A stretch of 64,000 bases of DNA from Agapetus fuscipes (GCA_951799405.1 OX637361.1:7463156-7527155), one strand, 5' to 3'. Counted from the first letter of the stretch, positions 11,801 to 23,000 are shown. Translations and numbers: made by a program. Notes: generated by a model from the letters alone, not told the origin.

Positions 11801-14800
11801 GTAATCATGCATACTCCCTCCTATTAATGCATTAGTACTTGACCGGTGTGAACGAGGTGTGTGAAGCAAGCGTTCAGTTGTGAATGAAGCTTTTGTTTGC
11901 GAACATACATCAATATCCAAAGCTTGTCATTTATATGTATAAGTTTTGCAATATATCTTCACTTTGAAATACAGCAATAAGCCAGTAAAAAGCTTTTAAA
12001 CTTAGTTTGTGTTCTTTCAATGCTAGCTTATGTGATTTTAGACTGGAAAAATCTACACAAACGATTCTTAAAAGTTTGTCATTTTCATTCAGTTTAAAGT
12101 CAATAAGATTTGTATGAAACATCTAGGCCTAAACTTAATAAAGTTAGGCAAAAAATATTTAAGGCGTTTTTACAACACAGTTTGCTTGCCAAGCTCAAGT
12201 TACTAAACGCTTAGGTTAAAAAGCAGGAAGGAAAGATAAATCCCAAAGAATAATTATATTTTAAGCTACTTAGACATAGAATCAAAGATTGGAGGTAAAT
12301 TTAATTCAAAAATAGATAAATGAACCATTCAGAATAGGCCCTTGTTTAATATGACTAAGAAATCAACATGGTATAAATTTTAGCTGTTGGAACTACTTGT
12401 TATTGTGAGTTGTACATTTGTGTAGTGTTTATTTTGTACCTACTTTGATTGCATCAAGAAAACTGTTCATCTTACTGTTCTATACTTTCTAATATCAAGC
12501 CTTGTGTGAAGAATACAGGGATGGAAATGAGTGTAAATCTGTTCCCGTTAGAGATTTCTAGAAGCCAGTGTAAAATCATCTCTGAACTAATTGTGATTTA
12601 ACTGTTAGTTTATCAACTAGACTTATTTAAGTATCATTGATAGAAGGTCATTCATAAGTGAGTGCTAAATTGTTCATTCATTTATAGGTATCAACATTAG
12701 TAGGTATGTATTTTAGTCCCACATGGTATAACTTCTTACTGCTTGAAGTTTAAGGCTTTCAAGGCCGGCAATTGACCCTGGAGAGTTGCTCTCTGGGATC
12801 TGTTGCTCTGGTCTATCAGAGTTGAAGTTTCCGGATGTTTTGCCCATGTCTCAAGAAGAAGCATTTCTCCCATCATCACAGATAAGTCGGTGTTATGGCC
12901 GTGGGGGTCAAGTCTCTTGTTTCACTAGCGTATTTGGAACAGAATAACGTTGGTTCGAATCATGTTTGGCCCATTAGCATTTAACCCATGAATTACTGAT
13001 CAGGTTGTTATCTTGCTGTCATAGCCATAAATTTTTCTCATGTGAATTCAATTTTCTACTTCCTCGTTTGATATGAACCATTTCCATGCCTTTATTTTCA
13101 CACACCATGTTGTTGCTAGCACACAGATGGTTTATTGTCTATGAATAAGCATGAAGCCATTCGAATAGTAAGGAAAGGGATAACCGACGTAGTCAGGAGG
13201 AACCTTATCAAAGTCGGCCAGCTGCGCGATCTCCTCCCACAGGCTGAGCATGATGTGCTGGTACTTGGAGAGCCGCGACATGCTGCAGTCTCCCTTCCCT
13301 TCCAGCACGCACGCGCGCACTGCCAGGCACTCAAAGTCGTGCGCGTCCAGGTACCCATTGTTGTCGATATCTGAACATACAACCCAAACCATGCAATCAC
13401 TTTCACGATAATATTAACAATAATTACAACTACACAGTTAAAAATTATTTATTGGATATTAGACGAACCATTATAAGAGAACTTAAGTACATTATTATAG
13501 ATGTTACTTTTTACTATTTAGATATGCTTCATTTTTTAAGTTATACAGATATTACTAATAGGAACTACAACTACCATCTTGTAAGCTCAAGACGATGACT
13601 CAACTACACAGTTATAATGTATTAATCGGATATTGGACATTAGTTGTGTATGCTCCTTGACTTATAGGTTGGTATGCGGCCGACCACCCATGCTGTAGAA
13701 AATGGTTCACTTTGCCAATGTCACCCCTGTTTTCAGGGAAGGTCGGCAAGAGTTGCAGGGTGTATGTCCATGTGAGATTCGGGTTTTTATATTGTAGGAC
13801 CACATGCGGCATGTTTAAGCGCGAACTTGTGCATGTCTGTTTGTGAAAGTGCATATAATGTGAATCTTTAATGTTACATATATTTGCAACTTAGATAGAT
13901 TAGGACGAACCGTTATAAGAGAACTTACATTATTCTCAATGTTTTTTACAATTCATTATATTTTTAAAAATATATTTGTTGTCATTCTTGTACCTCCTTT
14001 ATATTTACAGTAACTATGATACATGCAATGATATTCAATCTAAATCCTGCTCTTGTAAAGGCAGACAAATGTACCAATACAATAAGTAGGTATTTATATT
14101 CGGTTGTGTAAGAGTCTAAAATGTAAATTCAGAAGTTGTACCTACTAGAAATATGAATGTCTACTTCATATTTGATTATAATAGACATGAAGTTGGTATC
14201 TTGGTAACTCAGATGGTAGAGATGGTGGTGACTGCTGAATACTGTTACACTGACAATAAACACATCACCAGCTTTACGCCTGCTGGTAAAAATAAACCAA
14301 GTTCTCGCCTCAGTTGTTATCGATAGCGTTAAATTAATACAATAATGTTGGCATACCATCTGATATTGAATCTCTCATGCCAATTTATATTCAGAGAAAC
14401 TGTTAAATTTTATTATTGTGGTCCCAGACATTCTCAAATCCAGGCTCAACAAAATAACAATCAGATCTTAAACCAGCAGCTGCCATTGTCGTCAACCTCT
14501 TGTAGTGCTTCTTTAAATAATTATAAATGACTTAGAAACCGACGTCAGGTTTGTCGTGTGATAATAGGTAGTTTAATTAACGAGGTAAATGTATATAAAT
14601 CTTCAGAACAAGATTTAGAAACTTACAGTGTCTTTTTTATTTTTAGAATTGACAATCTCACACTTTCTTCATTACCAACCTAGTATAATTATACTATTCT
14701 TGCTTAAGCTATTTTGGTCACTCTAAAAGTTCTCCAAGGAAAGCAAGTAAAATTTAGTAGTCTATGATGATAGATATACGTCGCACATTTCTAGGGGGGG

Positions 14801-17800
14801 GAGGGGGGGGGGGGAGGGCAAGCCATGATCGAAAAATGGTCATTCAATAACGGTTTAGGTTATTTTTTACTTCCAGGGGGGGGGGGGGGCAGCTACCCCC
14901 CTCTGCCCCTTTCTAGTTACGCCCATGGTGTAGGTACTTATTTAAAAAAATATCAAAAGTGTTTTTTTTTTCAAACAAAAGTGGTATAAACACTGTTTTT
15001 TTCTTCTAATTTTGTGTTTAATCGAAGAGAATGAAGGTTTTGAAATGAGACTAGAAAAAGAAAGATACTATTCTTGCAGTGCTATACACACACCATTTGA
15101 TTCATGGATCATAATTTTTTTGTATGGAAAATTCAAGTTAGCTGGTGATTGAGCCATGGATTTGCTGTGCGTGAATAACACTATTGGAATCTGATATTTA
15201 TGCTTACTTATTTCATACTCTTTATTGATATATATATATATATATATATATAGTGGAATCCTAATTTCGCCCATTTAACTAATTCTTAGATTAGATTATA
15301 TTAGCACTAGCCAATTTAATTTGATTAGGTATGGCCGTATGGGTACTAAAATTCAAACCTACATTTCCTAATTATTAATTTAAATACTATATAATAGCAT
15401 AATTTCCGGCAACTAATACTGATGTTATATCTTATGTAATACTACGAATAATATTCCACGCTGGAGATGTCTACCCCACGCTAGGACTCCAGAATGTGCA
15501 AAAACATATTTGGCAAGACGCCAAATAGAAATACCAACCAAAATGCAGTGAAATTTTTTTACAAGATAAATCCATCACTTTAAGCTTCCTATATTTTACA
15601 ATCTACCTACATGCATAAATAGTTACATCAAACTATTAAAATATAAACTGTTGTTGTACAAAAATACGTAAGTTAAGTACCAGACAGGCATAAACTATAA
15701 GCTAGGGATTTTTTTATGAATATGGCACGTAAAAATTATTTTTATAATTTCATTGTAAAACTTTCAAGATGACCCATGGATATTTTCCCGGAGATTAATA
15801 AAAAGTAATATTACGCCTATCTATCTGAATAATTATTTTGCAGATAATACTTTTATAAGATATTTATTCCATAGTTATAGAATGGTTTGACCAAATAGGT
15901 GAGATTGCGAAAGAATGGAATCTGCAGAGTGAGAATAAGAGAAGAGTATGTATGAAAAAGGTGATGAATATTGAGGAAATGAAAGTGGTTTATTAGGACA
16001 GAAAAAAGTGGAGGCTCATCTGCGGAGGTACTGGCCACCCCTAGTGGAACGGCGGCAGGATACAGTACAGTACAGTACAGAGGTCAGCTTCATATCAACC
16101 TCAAGGATCTTTCTTGTGTAATTGGCGCTTTTTCCAGAGAAGACCAACCTCAATCACAACTCAAGCTCTTGAGGTGTGATTCACACAAAACGGCGCTCAC
16201 CAAATAAATCATCCAATTTATTGTTATTCACTTTAGAATTTGTATGGCTATTTCCATATTATACGACTTACGAGTATGCAGGTACCTACACACCGCGGTG
16301 GAATAAAATTGATCTATTATCGATATATTATATTTTCATCGAAACTGCATAAGCTGGTAGATGATTCTAGCTTTACATACCTACGTCATACGTCATACAT
16401 TAACATACGTCATACATACAGTGGGTTAATTTTTGCAAGAAAGTCGAGTGCAGATTCTGTGCAATTTATTTATATTTCTACCTACTGGCTACTTGCACCT
16501 AATTTTTTTTAAATTGCTTTTTCATACAATTCCTTCTTTATCATTATTTCGCAATGCGCAAATATAATCTAGCCTGCATATTAATTTTCTCAGTATCTTT
16601 TTCAAACTTCTTCTATTTACAAACCTTTTCAGTCTTTCAAAATCCAAAATACGCAAACGAAGCATTTTTATTATTATTAGTTTATTAATTAAATAAAACA
16701 CAGTTTCAATTTACTTTTATAAAGGACTTTCACTGTGTAAACCACCAAACCCTTGAAAATATGAAGCATTTTTAATTTATGTGCCCTAAATTTATTAAAG
16801 ATCTTTTTTTGACCGGTTCGTAGCTCAGTGGTAGCACTGCGGGCTCTGATTGGGAAGGTTGTGGGTACGAATCCCGGCGGAGCACAAAAAATATACCATT
16901 TATATTTTCAAATTTGCTCTTCGCTGGGTGGAAAAATTCATAAACCTTTACCAATGACCGGTCACCAAAGGTCCATTCAGCCTTACAGCTACTGGGTATT
17001 GCTTGAGTATTGGCGCTTTGTAGCGACGACCAAGCTCGTACACCTCTGCGGCACTACAACAAGTGTCATAGACCCCTTGAGTCTCTAGAATCTAGGGAGT
17101 CTCCCACACAGGATTTCTTAAAAAAAAAAAGAATTTCCTGGATATCATGAATCAACTTACATATAATCCGATTTTTCTCAGTGTACTTACAAATTATTTA
17201 TTTTAGCAAACAGTTTTTCTTTGAACTGGGTTCTGCTCTAAATCAAAATGACAATAATATATTCGGTTGAGAGATCAGACATAAGGAGAGTGTTGTGTAA
17301 ACTACAGCAGAGATGTTTTACGTCTACTTAGTGAGAAATGTCGTGACTTTTGGCTACGGGAGTGTTTAGCTTTAACTAATTAGCAACTCATGATGGCAAC
17401 CAACTATGTCCGGCTCCCGAATACCAATCTACAGATGAAGCGAAACTGTGACGAGAATGCATGTACGTACAATTACGTGAAATGGCATGTAAGTACAATG
17501 TATATACATGATGGAAAAGCATTGTGGCCCCAGATACTATGTAAAGAGGTATTTAAAGTGCATTTTGCGTTGAATCGCCGCAAACTGTCAGGCTTTAGAG
17601 TAGGGTGAATGGCCACAAATTGACCCCTCCAGCTTTTATTTTATTTTGTAAATTTAATGTTTTTTTACGCATATCAAATGGAAGATGCAATAATATAAAA
17701 AAACACAAATAAAATGAACATCTTTTTATACGAGGACGTTTTAGAAAAAATCACAGTTTTTTATTTAGTAGGTACACACTAACATGTTTTTGACCTAGAG

Positions 17801-18347
17801 GCTTTTGTTTTAGCACCATACTCAAGAGGAAACTCTGTTTTTCATTCTCACTTTTCAGTTTCAGCGGTAGATATATTTTTGACCGCTAATATTTTCCTAA
17901 TAATAGGTAGGTAATGTGTAATGTCGTATTTTTATGGGTAATTTAGTGTTTCATAATGATATTTAAATAAATTGAATTTATGAAGGTAGATGAATGCTTA
18001 TTTACAAATGCGGTGAACTCATTTCAAAACTTTGATAACATGAAAACGTTGATCATTGTAAAATATGAATGCACGAGAATATAGAAAACATGAAAAAGAG
18101 CATCACAAACAAAAACAGTAACGATCAAACAGACAAGACAATACACAAATGTGTGACAACCTGTCAGAGGCTTTAATCAGCTGATGTGAGGCATGCCGTG
18201 GATGCAGGTACAGGTGTTGGCGCTCCAGGATGCGCCTCGTGGTGACATTACAGCCAATCGCATGCACAACATTCCCAAAACTAAAACTGCCATACCATAA
18301 AGATATCTGACGACAAAAGAGACCCTATTATCCCAGCTGTAAGCCAT
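8682..18347 (-). CDS. Scp: Sarcoplasmic calcium-binding protein gene, 4 coding exons, 192 aa
   Basis: Cytosolic EF-hand Ca2+ buffer of invertebrate muscle and neurons. Four exons (18347-18296, 13370-13204, 10255-10022, 8807-8682) join with matching phases (1, 0, 0) and give 192 residues, the usual length for the family. The protein starts MAYSWDNRV and ends in the family signature LTLARYQELF...AVYLFGPLELA. EF-hand loops I (Asp18-Asp29), II (Asp70-Glu81, split by intron 2) and III (Asp114-Glu125) keep Asp/Asn at positions 1, 3 and 5, Gly at 6 and an acidic residue at 12. The fourth site, near residues 150-160, is degenerate, as is usual in arthropod SCPs. The ATG at 18347 is chosen because it matches the family N-terminus; the only in-frame extension starts at a GTG. 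The introns (about 4.9, 2.9 and 1.2 kb) are full of LINE and SINE pieces. Identification comes from remembered family motifs, not a search. Confidence 0.95.
9092..9212 (-). mobile_element. SINE2 5' part (Scp intron 3)
   Basis: CACCGAAACGAGAAATAATT, ACACCCTCGGTACGATTTGA and the decayed head CCACCGACCAAGCTATC. Confidence 0.65.
9219..9350 (-). mobile_element. SINE1 body fragment (Scp intron 3)
   Basis: Contains CAAGCAAGACCCAATTGCTG, GTGACCGGTCTTTATAAAG and CGGCAAAGAGCATTTTTGAA, the central part of SINE1 on the minus strand. Confidence 0.6.
10022..10255 (-). CDS. Scp: Scp coding exon 3 (residues 74-151)
   Basis: A phase-0 exon of 78 codons starting DGKITVDEF (second half of EF-loop II) and containing EF-hand III (DINQDGVLGLDEF). 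Acceptor TTTTCAG, donor GTGAGT. Confidence 0.94.
10316..10567 (+). mobile_element. LINE-C 3' end copy (Scp intron 2)
   Basis: Begins TTCCTTGACTTATAGGTTGG and ends CTTAGATTAGATTAGA. Contains the conserved CACCCCTGTTTCAGGGAAG and CACATGCGGCATGTG palindrome of the family. Confidence 0.8.
11682..11856. mobile_element. MITE with about 35-bp inverted ends (Scp intron 2)
   Basis: Left CTGGCTCAGACCGTCTTAAG plus TACTAATGCATTAG; right, read inward, CTCGTTCACACCGGTCAAGT plus ACTAATGCATTAA. No clear target duplication seen. Related sequence occurs at about 28575-28665. Confidence 0.5.
12777..12875 (-). repeat. Family D single arm
   Basis: GGAGAGTTGCTCTCTGGGAT, CTGTTGCTCTGGTCTATCAG and TGCCCATGTCTCAAGAAGAA match one arm of the 4.1-kb foldback. 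Confidence 0.5.
12895..12990 (+). mobile_element. tRNA-like SINE head or tRNA pseudogene (Scp intron 2)
   Basis: GTTATGGCCGTGGGGGTCAA with GTTGGTTCGAATCATG (box B) about 50 bases later; long-arm tRNA-like spacing. Nothing supports an active tRNA. Confidence 0.35.
13204..13370 (-). CDS. Scp: Scp coding exon 2 (residues 18-73)
   Basis: Begins after the acceptor ...TGTTCAG and completes Asp18. It holds EF-hand I and a long linker with the family-typical Phe-Glu-Cys-Leu after the loop. It ends in AAG before GTTCCT. The intron falls inside EF-loop II between Lys73 and Asp74. The donor lacks the extended GTAAGT consensus, but the join restores a canonical loop. Confidence 0.93.
13652..13905 (+). 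mobile_element. LINE-C 3' end copy (Scp intron 1)
   Basis: Same 250-base 3' end as at 50.3 kb, with tail CTTAGATAGATTAGG. A few substitutions per 100 bases relative to other copies. Confidence 0.8.
14794..14893. repeat. G-run pair
   Basis: Two long interrupted G tracts (about 14794-14817 and 14877-14890) on the plus strand, the second followed by CAGCTACCCCCCTCTGCCCC. Possible quadruplex or hairpin, likely within a degraded repeat in Scp intron 1. Confidence 0.45.
15228..15252. repeat. (TA)n microsatellite
   Basis: Twelve TA units in Scp intron 1. Confidence 0.8.
15881..16080 (+). mobile_element. LINE-B 3' fragment
   Basis: Plus-strand relic matching the last about 55 codons of LINE-B (DQIGEIAKEWNLQSENKRR ... 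KKWRLICGGTGHP), with an in-frame TAG after KVVY, followed by the same 3' UTR and tail GATACAGTACAGTACAG. Confidence 0.8.
16081..16225 (+). mobile_element. SINE1/LINE-A type 3' end fragment (Scp intron 1)
   Basis: Ends CTCTTGAGGTGTGATTCACAC and CGGCGCTCACCAAATAAATC. Starts immediately after the LINE-B tail. Confidence 0.6.
16811..17137 (+). mobile_element. SINE1, full length, poly(A) tail type (Scp intron 1)
   Basis: The tRNA-like head has box A (TAGCTCAGTGGT) and box B (GGTACGAATCC). The body is CAAATTTGCTCTTCGCTGGG, a second ACCGGTCACCAAAGGTCCA and CCTTACAGCTACTGGG. The end is not the (TTA)n end but CTCTAGAATCTAGGGAGTC followed by poly(A). Confidence 0.8.
18296..18347 (-). CDS. Scp: Scp coding exon 1 (residues 1-17 plus one base)
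   Basis: Encodes MAYSWDNRVSFVVRYLY and the first base of Asp18. The donor is GTATGG at 18295. The short first exon carrying exactly the SCP N-terminal helix makes the assignment secure. Confidence 0.93.
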
Positions 18348-18381
18348 TATTCCCGCGATACAGTTCCCTCGGAGACGCGAG

Positions 18382-18438
18382 CTATATTTAAAGTCTCCAC
18401 CCGCGGTGCTCTTGGTGCGGCTGCGGCCCACTGACTGA
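18382..18438 (-). promoter_or_regulatory. Scp 5' region: MEF2/TATA-like box and initiator or acceptor
   Basis: On the minus strand, TTAAATATAG (18391-18382) lies 35 bases before the Scp ATG. It fits the MEF2 consensus YTAWWWWTAR exactly, which would suit a muscle gene, but could also be a weak TATA box. Farther upstream, TCAGTCAGT (18438-18430) matches the arthropod initiator TCAGT, with an ATATA about 36 bases ahead of it. The same bases end a pyrimidine-rich ...TTCTCACACTCAG that could instead be a splice acceptor for an upstream non-coding exon. The sequence alone does not decide. Confidence 0.4.
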
Positions 18439-18439
18439 G

Positions 18440-19531
18440 TGTGAGAACTCTCCTTTGGCGCGATCGCCTATATCCTCAGGTCTGCGGGTAAAATAAGAAT
18501 ACCACGTAAACTGGGCTGAGTGCCGGTGATGTCAAGCAGCAAATTGTCTGCTTGCTTTTCAGCAATTACCACCAAACTTGAAAGGTCGAACATTTTACCC
18601 CTTGCGTTCTTTCGGGTTTAACCATGTTCTATTTGCAGCTCCTCTACATCTGCTGAGTGCAGACGTTTCGCTTTCACGAGCAGTACCCTTAGTACGAGTT
18701 GCAAAACTTGAGTAATGTTAAGTTTACGGCAATTATTAAAGAGTGATTTCCCCCAAAATCTGCCGTTTTTGTTTGTTTGAACTTGATTTTCATCATCACT
18801 GCAACTCTTTTACTAAGACCATAAAGTGTAAGAAACAAAAATGAGCAATCCCTCTTTAATATTTTCCGTAAACTTTACTTTTCTCAAGTTTTGCAACTCG
18901 TACTAAGGGTACAGAAAGCATCCTCGAGGCGATTTATCAAAGAGCACTGGCCATGAAAGTGAAAGTTGAAGTTTTAAACTTTATTTAATTTACCCCTTGT
19001 TAGGATGATTCTACCCACAAATCAGATATGATTTGTGATTCTACCCAAGGCCAATACAGAGATAAGAAAATAAAGTACAAAACATAAGGCACATAGGTAT
19101 GTACCAAATTTGGAACGGCTTCTGAATTGAAATCAAATTGGCAAATGGATCCAAGATCGTAAGAAAAAATGGAACAGCTTCCAAAAAAGATATTCAGTGA
19201 AGCAAGCTGAAAATAAATCAAAACCTTTTTTTTTGGCTGTGATGGTGATTGTTTTGAAAAATCAATGGACGGATTTATGGCACTTGAAATATTTACAGTT
19301 AGTTACCCTAAATCTTTTCCATGGATTTCCTGTTTTTCAATTTAATCATGATAGCTATCGCTAAGATTTTTTTCTTTCAGTTTATACTTCTTAACAATCT
19401 ACCTATTCGGTTTATAGACCAGCAAATAGGTTTTCTTCATAGCTCCTCCAATGCGGAGATTTCCACACTCATGCATGTTGAAATCGTGAAAGTACACTCA
19501 AAAGTAAAAAACGAAAGATTGCAACGCAACT
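18440..19531. other. Upstream flank of Scp
   Basis: Contains an inverted pair, GCAGTACCCTTAGTACGAGTTGC at 18678-18701 and the reverse TTTTGCAACTCGTACTAAGG at 18891-18910, perhaps a small foldback element. No frame of interest. Confidence 0.4.
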
Positions 19532-19845
19532 AAGCTACACATATAGTGTAACTCCTTGCCGCGTTATCCCCGAAGGCGTCGCATGTGGCGAGTTGAACCT
19601 ATTTATTTTTACAGGTAAGGGGGCCGGCCTTACGCCAACCCCTTCAGTTGAAGTGGGGGTTTCCCAGCTCCCGAGAGGGCTGGTATTCATTTCTTGTGAA
19701 GGCTGAGTAAACCTTGCCGGTATTTTATTTTTGCGTTTGAAATAAACACCGAAACGGGAAATCAATTCTGACACCCTCGGTGGGATTCGAACCCGGGCTA
19801 ACGGCATGGAATGCAGGCACTCTACCAACTGAGCTATGACGGGAG
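19532..19845 (-). mobile_element. SINE2, full length tRNA-derived SINE
   Basis: Minus strand starts CATAGCTCAGTTGGTAGAGT (box A) with box B GGGTTCGAATCCCACCGAGG, giving a well-preserved tRNA-like head. The body holds CCCGTTTCGGTGTTTATTTC, ACTCAGCCTTCACAAG, CCCACTTCAACTGAAGGGG and the end AACTCGCCACATGCGACGC ... GGAGTTACACTATATGTG. Unrelated to SINE1 outside the head. Confidence 0.85.
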
Positions 19846-20182
19846 GAAATTTTTTGTATAATACGAGTATGTTGCTGAAAAATACGAATTTTTATCAGGT
19901 TTCTACCATATTTATACTATTTGTATGTTAAAAGCAATTCCCTTGTGTTTTCAGCCTTCTCCAGTGATCTCAGCTACCAACTTGCTCAACCAAAATGTTG
20001 GAGAACTTACTTTCATGGATAACCACCGCAAAAATATTTCGGGAAAATGACTAGCTGTAGACATTGAGATATGGCTGTAGGTTACCTATTTTAAGATTTT
20101 AATGACATCATTAGATAGGCAAAAATATTTTTAATGATGGAATGCTACCCTCTGTGTTTTCTCGGCTTCTGCCTACATGGAC

Positions 20183-21016
20183 TGTTACTGTTACTGTATC
20201 CTGCCGCCGTTCCACTAGGGGTGGCCGGTACCTCCGCAGATGCGCCTCCACTTTTTTCTGTCCTTACAAACCACTTTCATTTCCTCAATATTCATCACCT
20301 TTTTCATACATACTCTTCTCTTATTTTCACTCTGCAGGTTCCATTCTTTCGCAATCTCACCTATTTGGTCTAACCATTCTTTCCTCGGCCTTCCCCTTCC
20401 GCGCTTTCCTCTGACATTTCCTTTGTACACTTTCTTCGTTAGTCGTTCATCATCCATTCTTTCGAGATGTCCGAACCATCTCATCGTACTTTTTTGTACT
20501 TTCATTCTCATATTCTCTTTTATACCACACTCGTTCATCACCCAATCATTACGTACTCTATCATTCAGTGTTTTTCCAGCCATTGCTCTCAGGTAAGCCA
20601 TTTCAACCGTACATACTTTACTCAGCTCACATTCATTAACTGTCCACGCCTCACTTCCATACATCAATGTCGGAACCAATATACCATTGTGGACCGCCAA
20701 TCTCATATTCTTCGTAAGTTTCCTATTTCTTGCAATTCTTCCAATCGTTCCCATTACACTTCTTCCTCTACTAGCACGCTTTTCCAATTCTTTCGTCAAT
20801 TTCCCATTCGACTCAAACTTGCTTCCCAGATAATCAAATTCTTTCACGACCTCCACTCTTGTTTCATTCAGTCTTATCTCAATTTCCTCGCATTCCTCAG
20901 TCCTGTCAAACACTAATACTTTCGTCTTACTGGCATTCACTTTTAAACCGTTCTTACTAAAAGCATCATTCATTTTGGTGATTATCATCTGGAGCTCCTC
21001 CGCTGTATCAGCCATT
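20183..21016 (-). mobile_element. LINE-B: 5'-truncated non-LTR retrotransposon, (CAGTAA)n tail
   Basis: The frame 21015-20215 encodes the RT region just after YADD: MADTAEELQMIITKMNDAF, KVNASKTKVLVF, YLGSKFESNGKLTKEL, GILVPTLMYGSEAWTV, MRWFGHLERMDDERLTKKVY, GKRGRGRPRKEWLDQI. It ends KKWRRICGGTGHP-stop. A short 3' UTR then ends in CAGTAACAGTAACAG. The copy breaks off immediately inside the RT active-site region, a typical 5' truncation. Confidence 0.87.
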
Positions 21017-21467
21017 GTGAATTATGAATATGCTCCCGCTTTGTTGGATTGTTGACCTGTACTCCAACGATTGCGTTTTATCGAAATTGTGTGGAAAATA
21101 AAACGCTCATTAGAGGTGATGTTTTAGTTTCCATATATTTTTTGGTAAGTGAACTTGGGAGTTGGGATACTATTACGTGTTAACGAACACCCACTGCTGG
21201 TGGCTGATGTTCACTTTACACTGTACCTCAAATGTAAAACTGAAACTCAAGCATGGCGGTCACCAAAAATGAATGGGAATTCAAACAGCGCTTCCACTGG
21301 CCACTTTGTCTTCTATACATTTTTGAGAGAATGCTGCGTAGAGTAGTACTGATTGTTGACTGTTGGAGCTAAGTTTAGACATTCGCTGGCCGTTGTATTC
21401 TTTGACAGGTCATTTTCTAAAAGACAGCGGTATTTACCAAACATAATGCGCGGTGACATAATGTGAA

Positions 21468-21722
21468 AGATCCAGTCTAATGGCTAACGCTTCCGATTCG
21501 TAATTGGAAAGTAATGGGTTTATGTTTTGGAGGAGCGCAAAAAAAAAAAAAAAAAATTCAAATTTGCTTATCTCTTAGTTTAAATAATCCGCTGCCTTTA
21601 TCAGAGGCCGGTTACAAAAAGTTCATCCAGCTTTGCAGCAGCTGTTACAGGGTCTTGTGTGAATAATTGACGCTTTATTTATTGCGGCTAAGCTCGCAAA
21701 GGGCTCTTGAGGTGTGAATAGG
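21468..21722 (+). mobile_element. SINE1, diverged copy
   Basis: Decayed tRNA-like head (CAGTCTAATGGCTAACGC), A-rich linker, common body and GGGCTCTTGAGGTGTGAATA end. Confidence 0.65.
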
Positions 21723-22141
21723 TATGGATTACAGGCAGTTCGAATGGTGCAACAACGATGGAGCTGCCACATCCTGGGGGACCCAAAAGGCTGAGTAAAA
21801 AAACCTTTGTGCATAAATTTCTCTGAAGGCGCATGCCTTGGGTCGTTCACGGCCAAAGGACTCCTCAAAGACTTTGAAATCGATTTCGAAAAAAAACATT
21901 AATACGTGCAACATAAATTTCACAAAAACTTACACATTGAAAAAAAAAACATTTTTCTACTCCCATTTGGTAATTTACTAATTACAAAACGGCTAACGCA
22001 ATCACAATGCCATACATTTCTACACCCGTTGCGTAATGTAACATTACGCAACCGGTAACCGTGTTGAAATGAAAATGTGCGCATGCGCATTGTCAGAATT
22101 GGAAGCATTTTTTAATTTCAAATGTCAACCTTTTTTTTTTT

Positions 22142-22470
22142 TTTTTTTAATTTTTTACTGTTTAAGTAATTGTTTAGAGTTTATTTGTTTTATATATTTG
22201 AATGTATTAATTGCTTGTATTCCTTGACTGATAGGTTGGTATGCGACTGACCCCCCATACTGTAAAAAATGGTTTACTTTGCCAATGTCACCCCTGTTTC
22301 AGGGAAGGTCGGCAAGAGTTGCAGGGCTTATGTTCATTTGAGATTGGGTTTTTTATATTGTAGGTCCACATGCGGCATGTGTAAGCGCGAAATTATGCAT
22401 GTCTGCTTATGGGAATGCATTTGATATGAATCTCAAATGATACATATCTTTGCAGCTTAGATTTAGATTT
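22142..22470 (+). mobile_element. LINE-C 3' end copy, longer version
   Basis: Besides the 250-base end it shares about 80 further 5' bases with the 50.3-kb LINE (ACTGTTTAAGTAATTG through TTTGAATGTATTAATTGC), in the correct order, which shows that the repeat continues into the LINE body. Confidence 0.8.
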
Positions 22471-22793
22471 TAGAACCTTGTATGGGGGTATGAAGACCTG
22501 TCGATCCAAGATGGCCGCAAGCGATCAGCTGATTAGGCTTTTAACAATATTACTGATATTCGGAAGGTAGGAATTACCGTGGTGATAAGACTTCCAGCCC
22601 TGTTCAGATGAAAATAAATAATATATTTTATGTGAAGAGTCAAATAAAAATTGTTAATAGTGCTAAAATTTATCGAATTTATTTATCGGAATGCTCCAAA
22701 TAAAGCTTTCCTTTTTTCAAAGGAAAATAAAAGGCTTGAAAGGAAAACAATACAAAAATTTTCACCGCAAAAAATAAACAAACCCAAAAAGTT

Positions 22794-23000
22794 ACTTGGT
22801 TAATAGGTGGGTATGAGGTTGATCACCTATGCTGTACAAACTTGGTTCACCTGCCAATACAACTGCAGGGCATAGGTTTATTTGAGTTTTGGGTATATGC
22901 AGGGTGTAAAAGCGCGACCTTATTTGTGTCGGCTTGTGGGCATGAATTCAATATGAAACCTATATATTTTATCTTTACAACTTAGGTTAGATTAGATAAT
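22794..23000 (+). mobile_element. Diverged LINE-C 3' end copy
   Basis: Shortened and mutated version, with TAATAGGTGGGTATGAGG at the start and CTTAGGTTAGATTAGATA at the end. Confidence 0.65.

Noticed and set aside
16811..16885. Functional tRNA gene
   Set aside because: Box A and box B are present but the arms do not pair well, and the sequence continues into the SINE body. The same holds for the heads at 28.7, 32.6, 38.7 and 19.8 kb.
18177..18431. N-terminally extended Scp starting GRSRTKSTAGG
   Set aside because: The frame begins at GTG, not ATG, and the family begins at MAYSWDNRV. The extension is 5' UTR.
20142..20916. Plus-strand frames over LINE-B
   Set aside because: Ser/Phe/His-rich shadows of the minus-strand reverse transcriptase.
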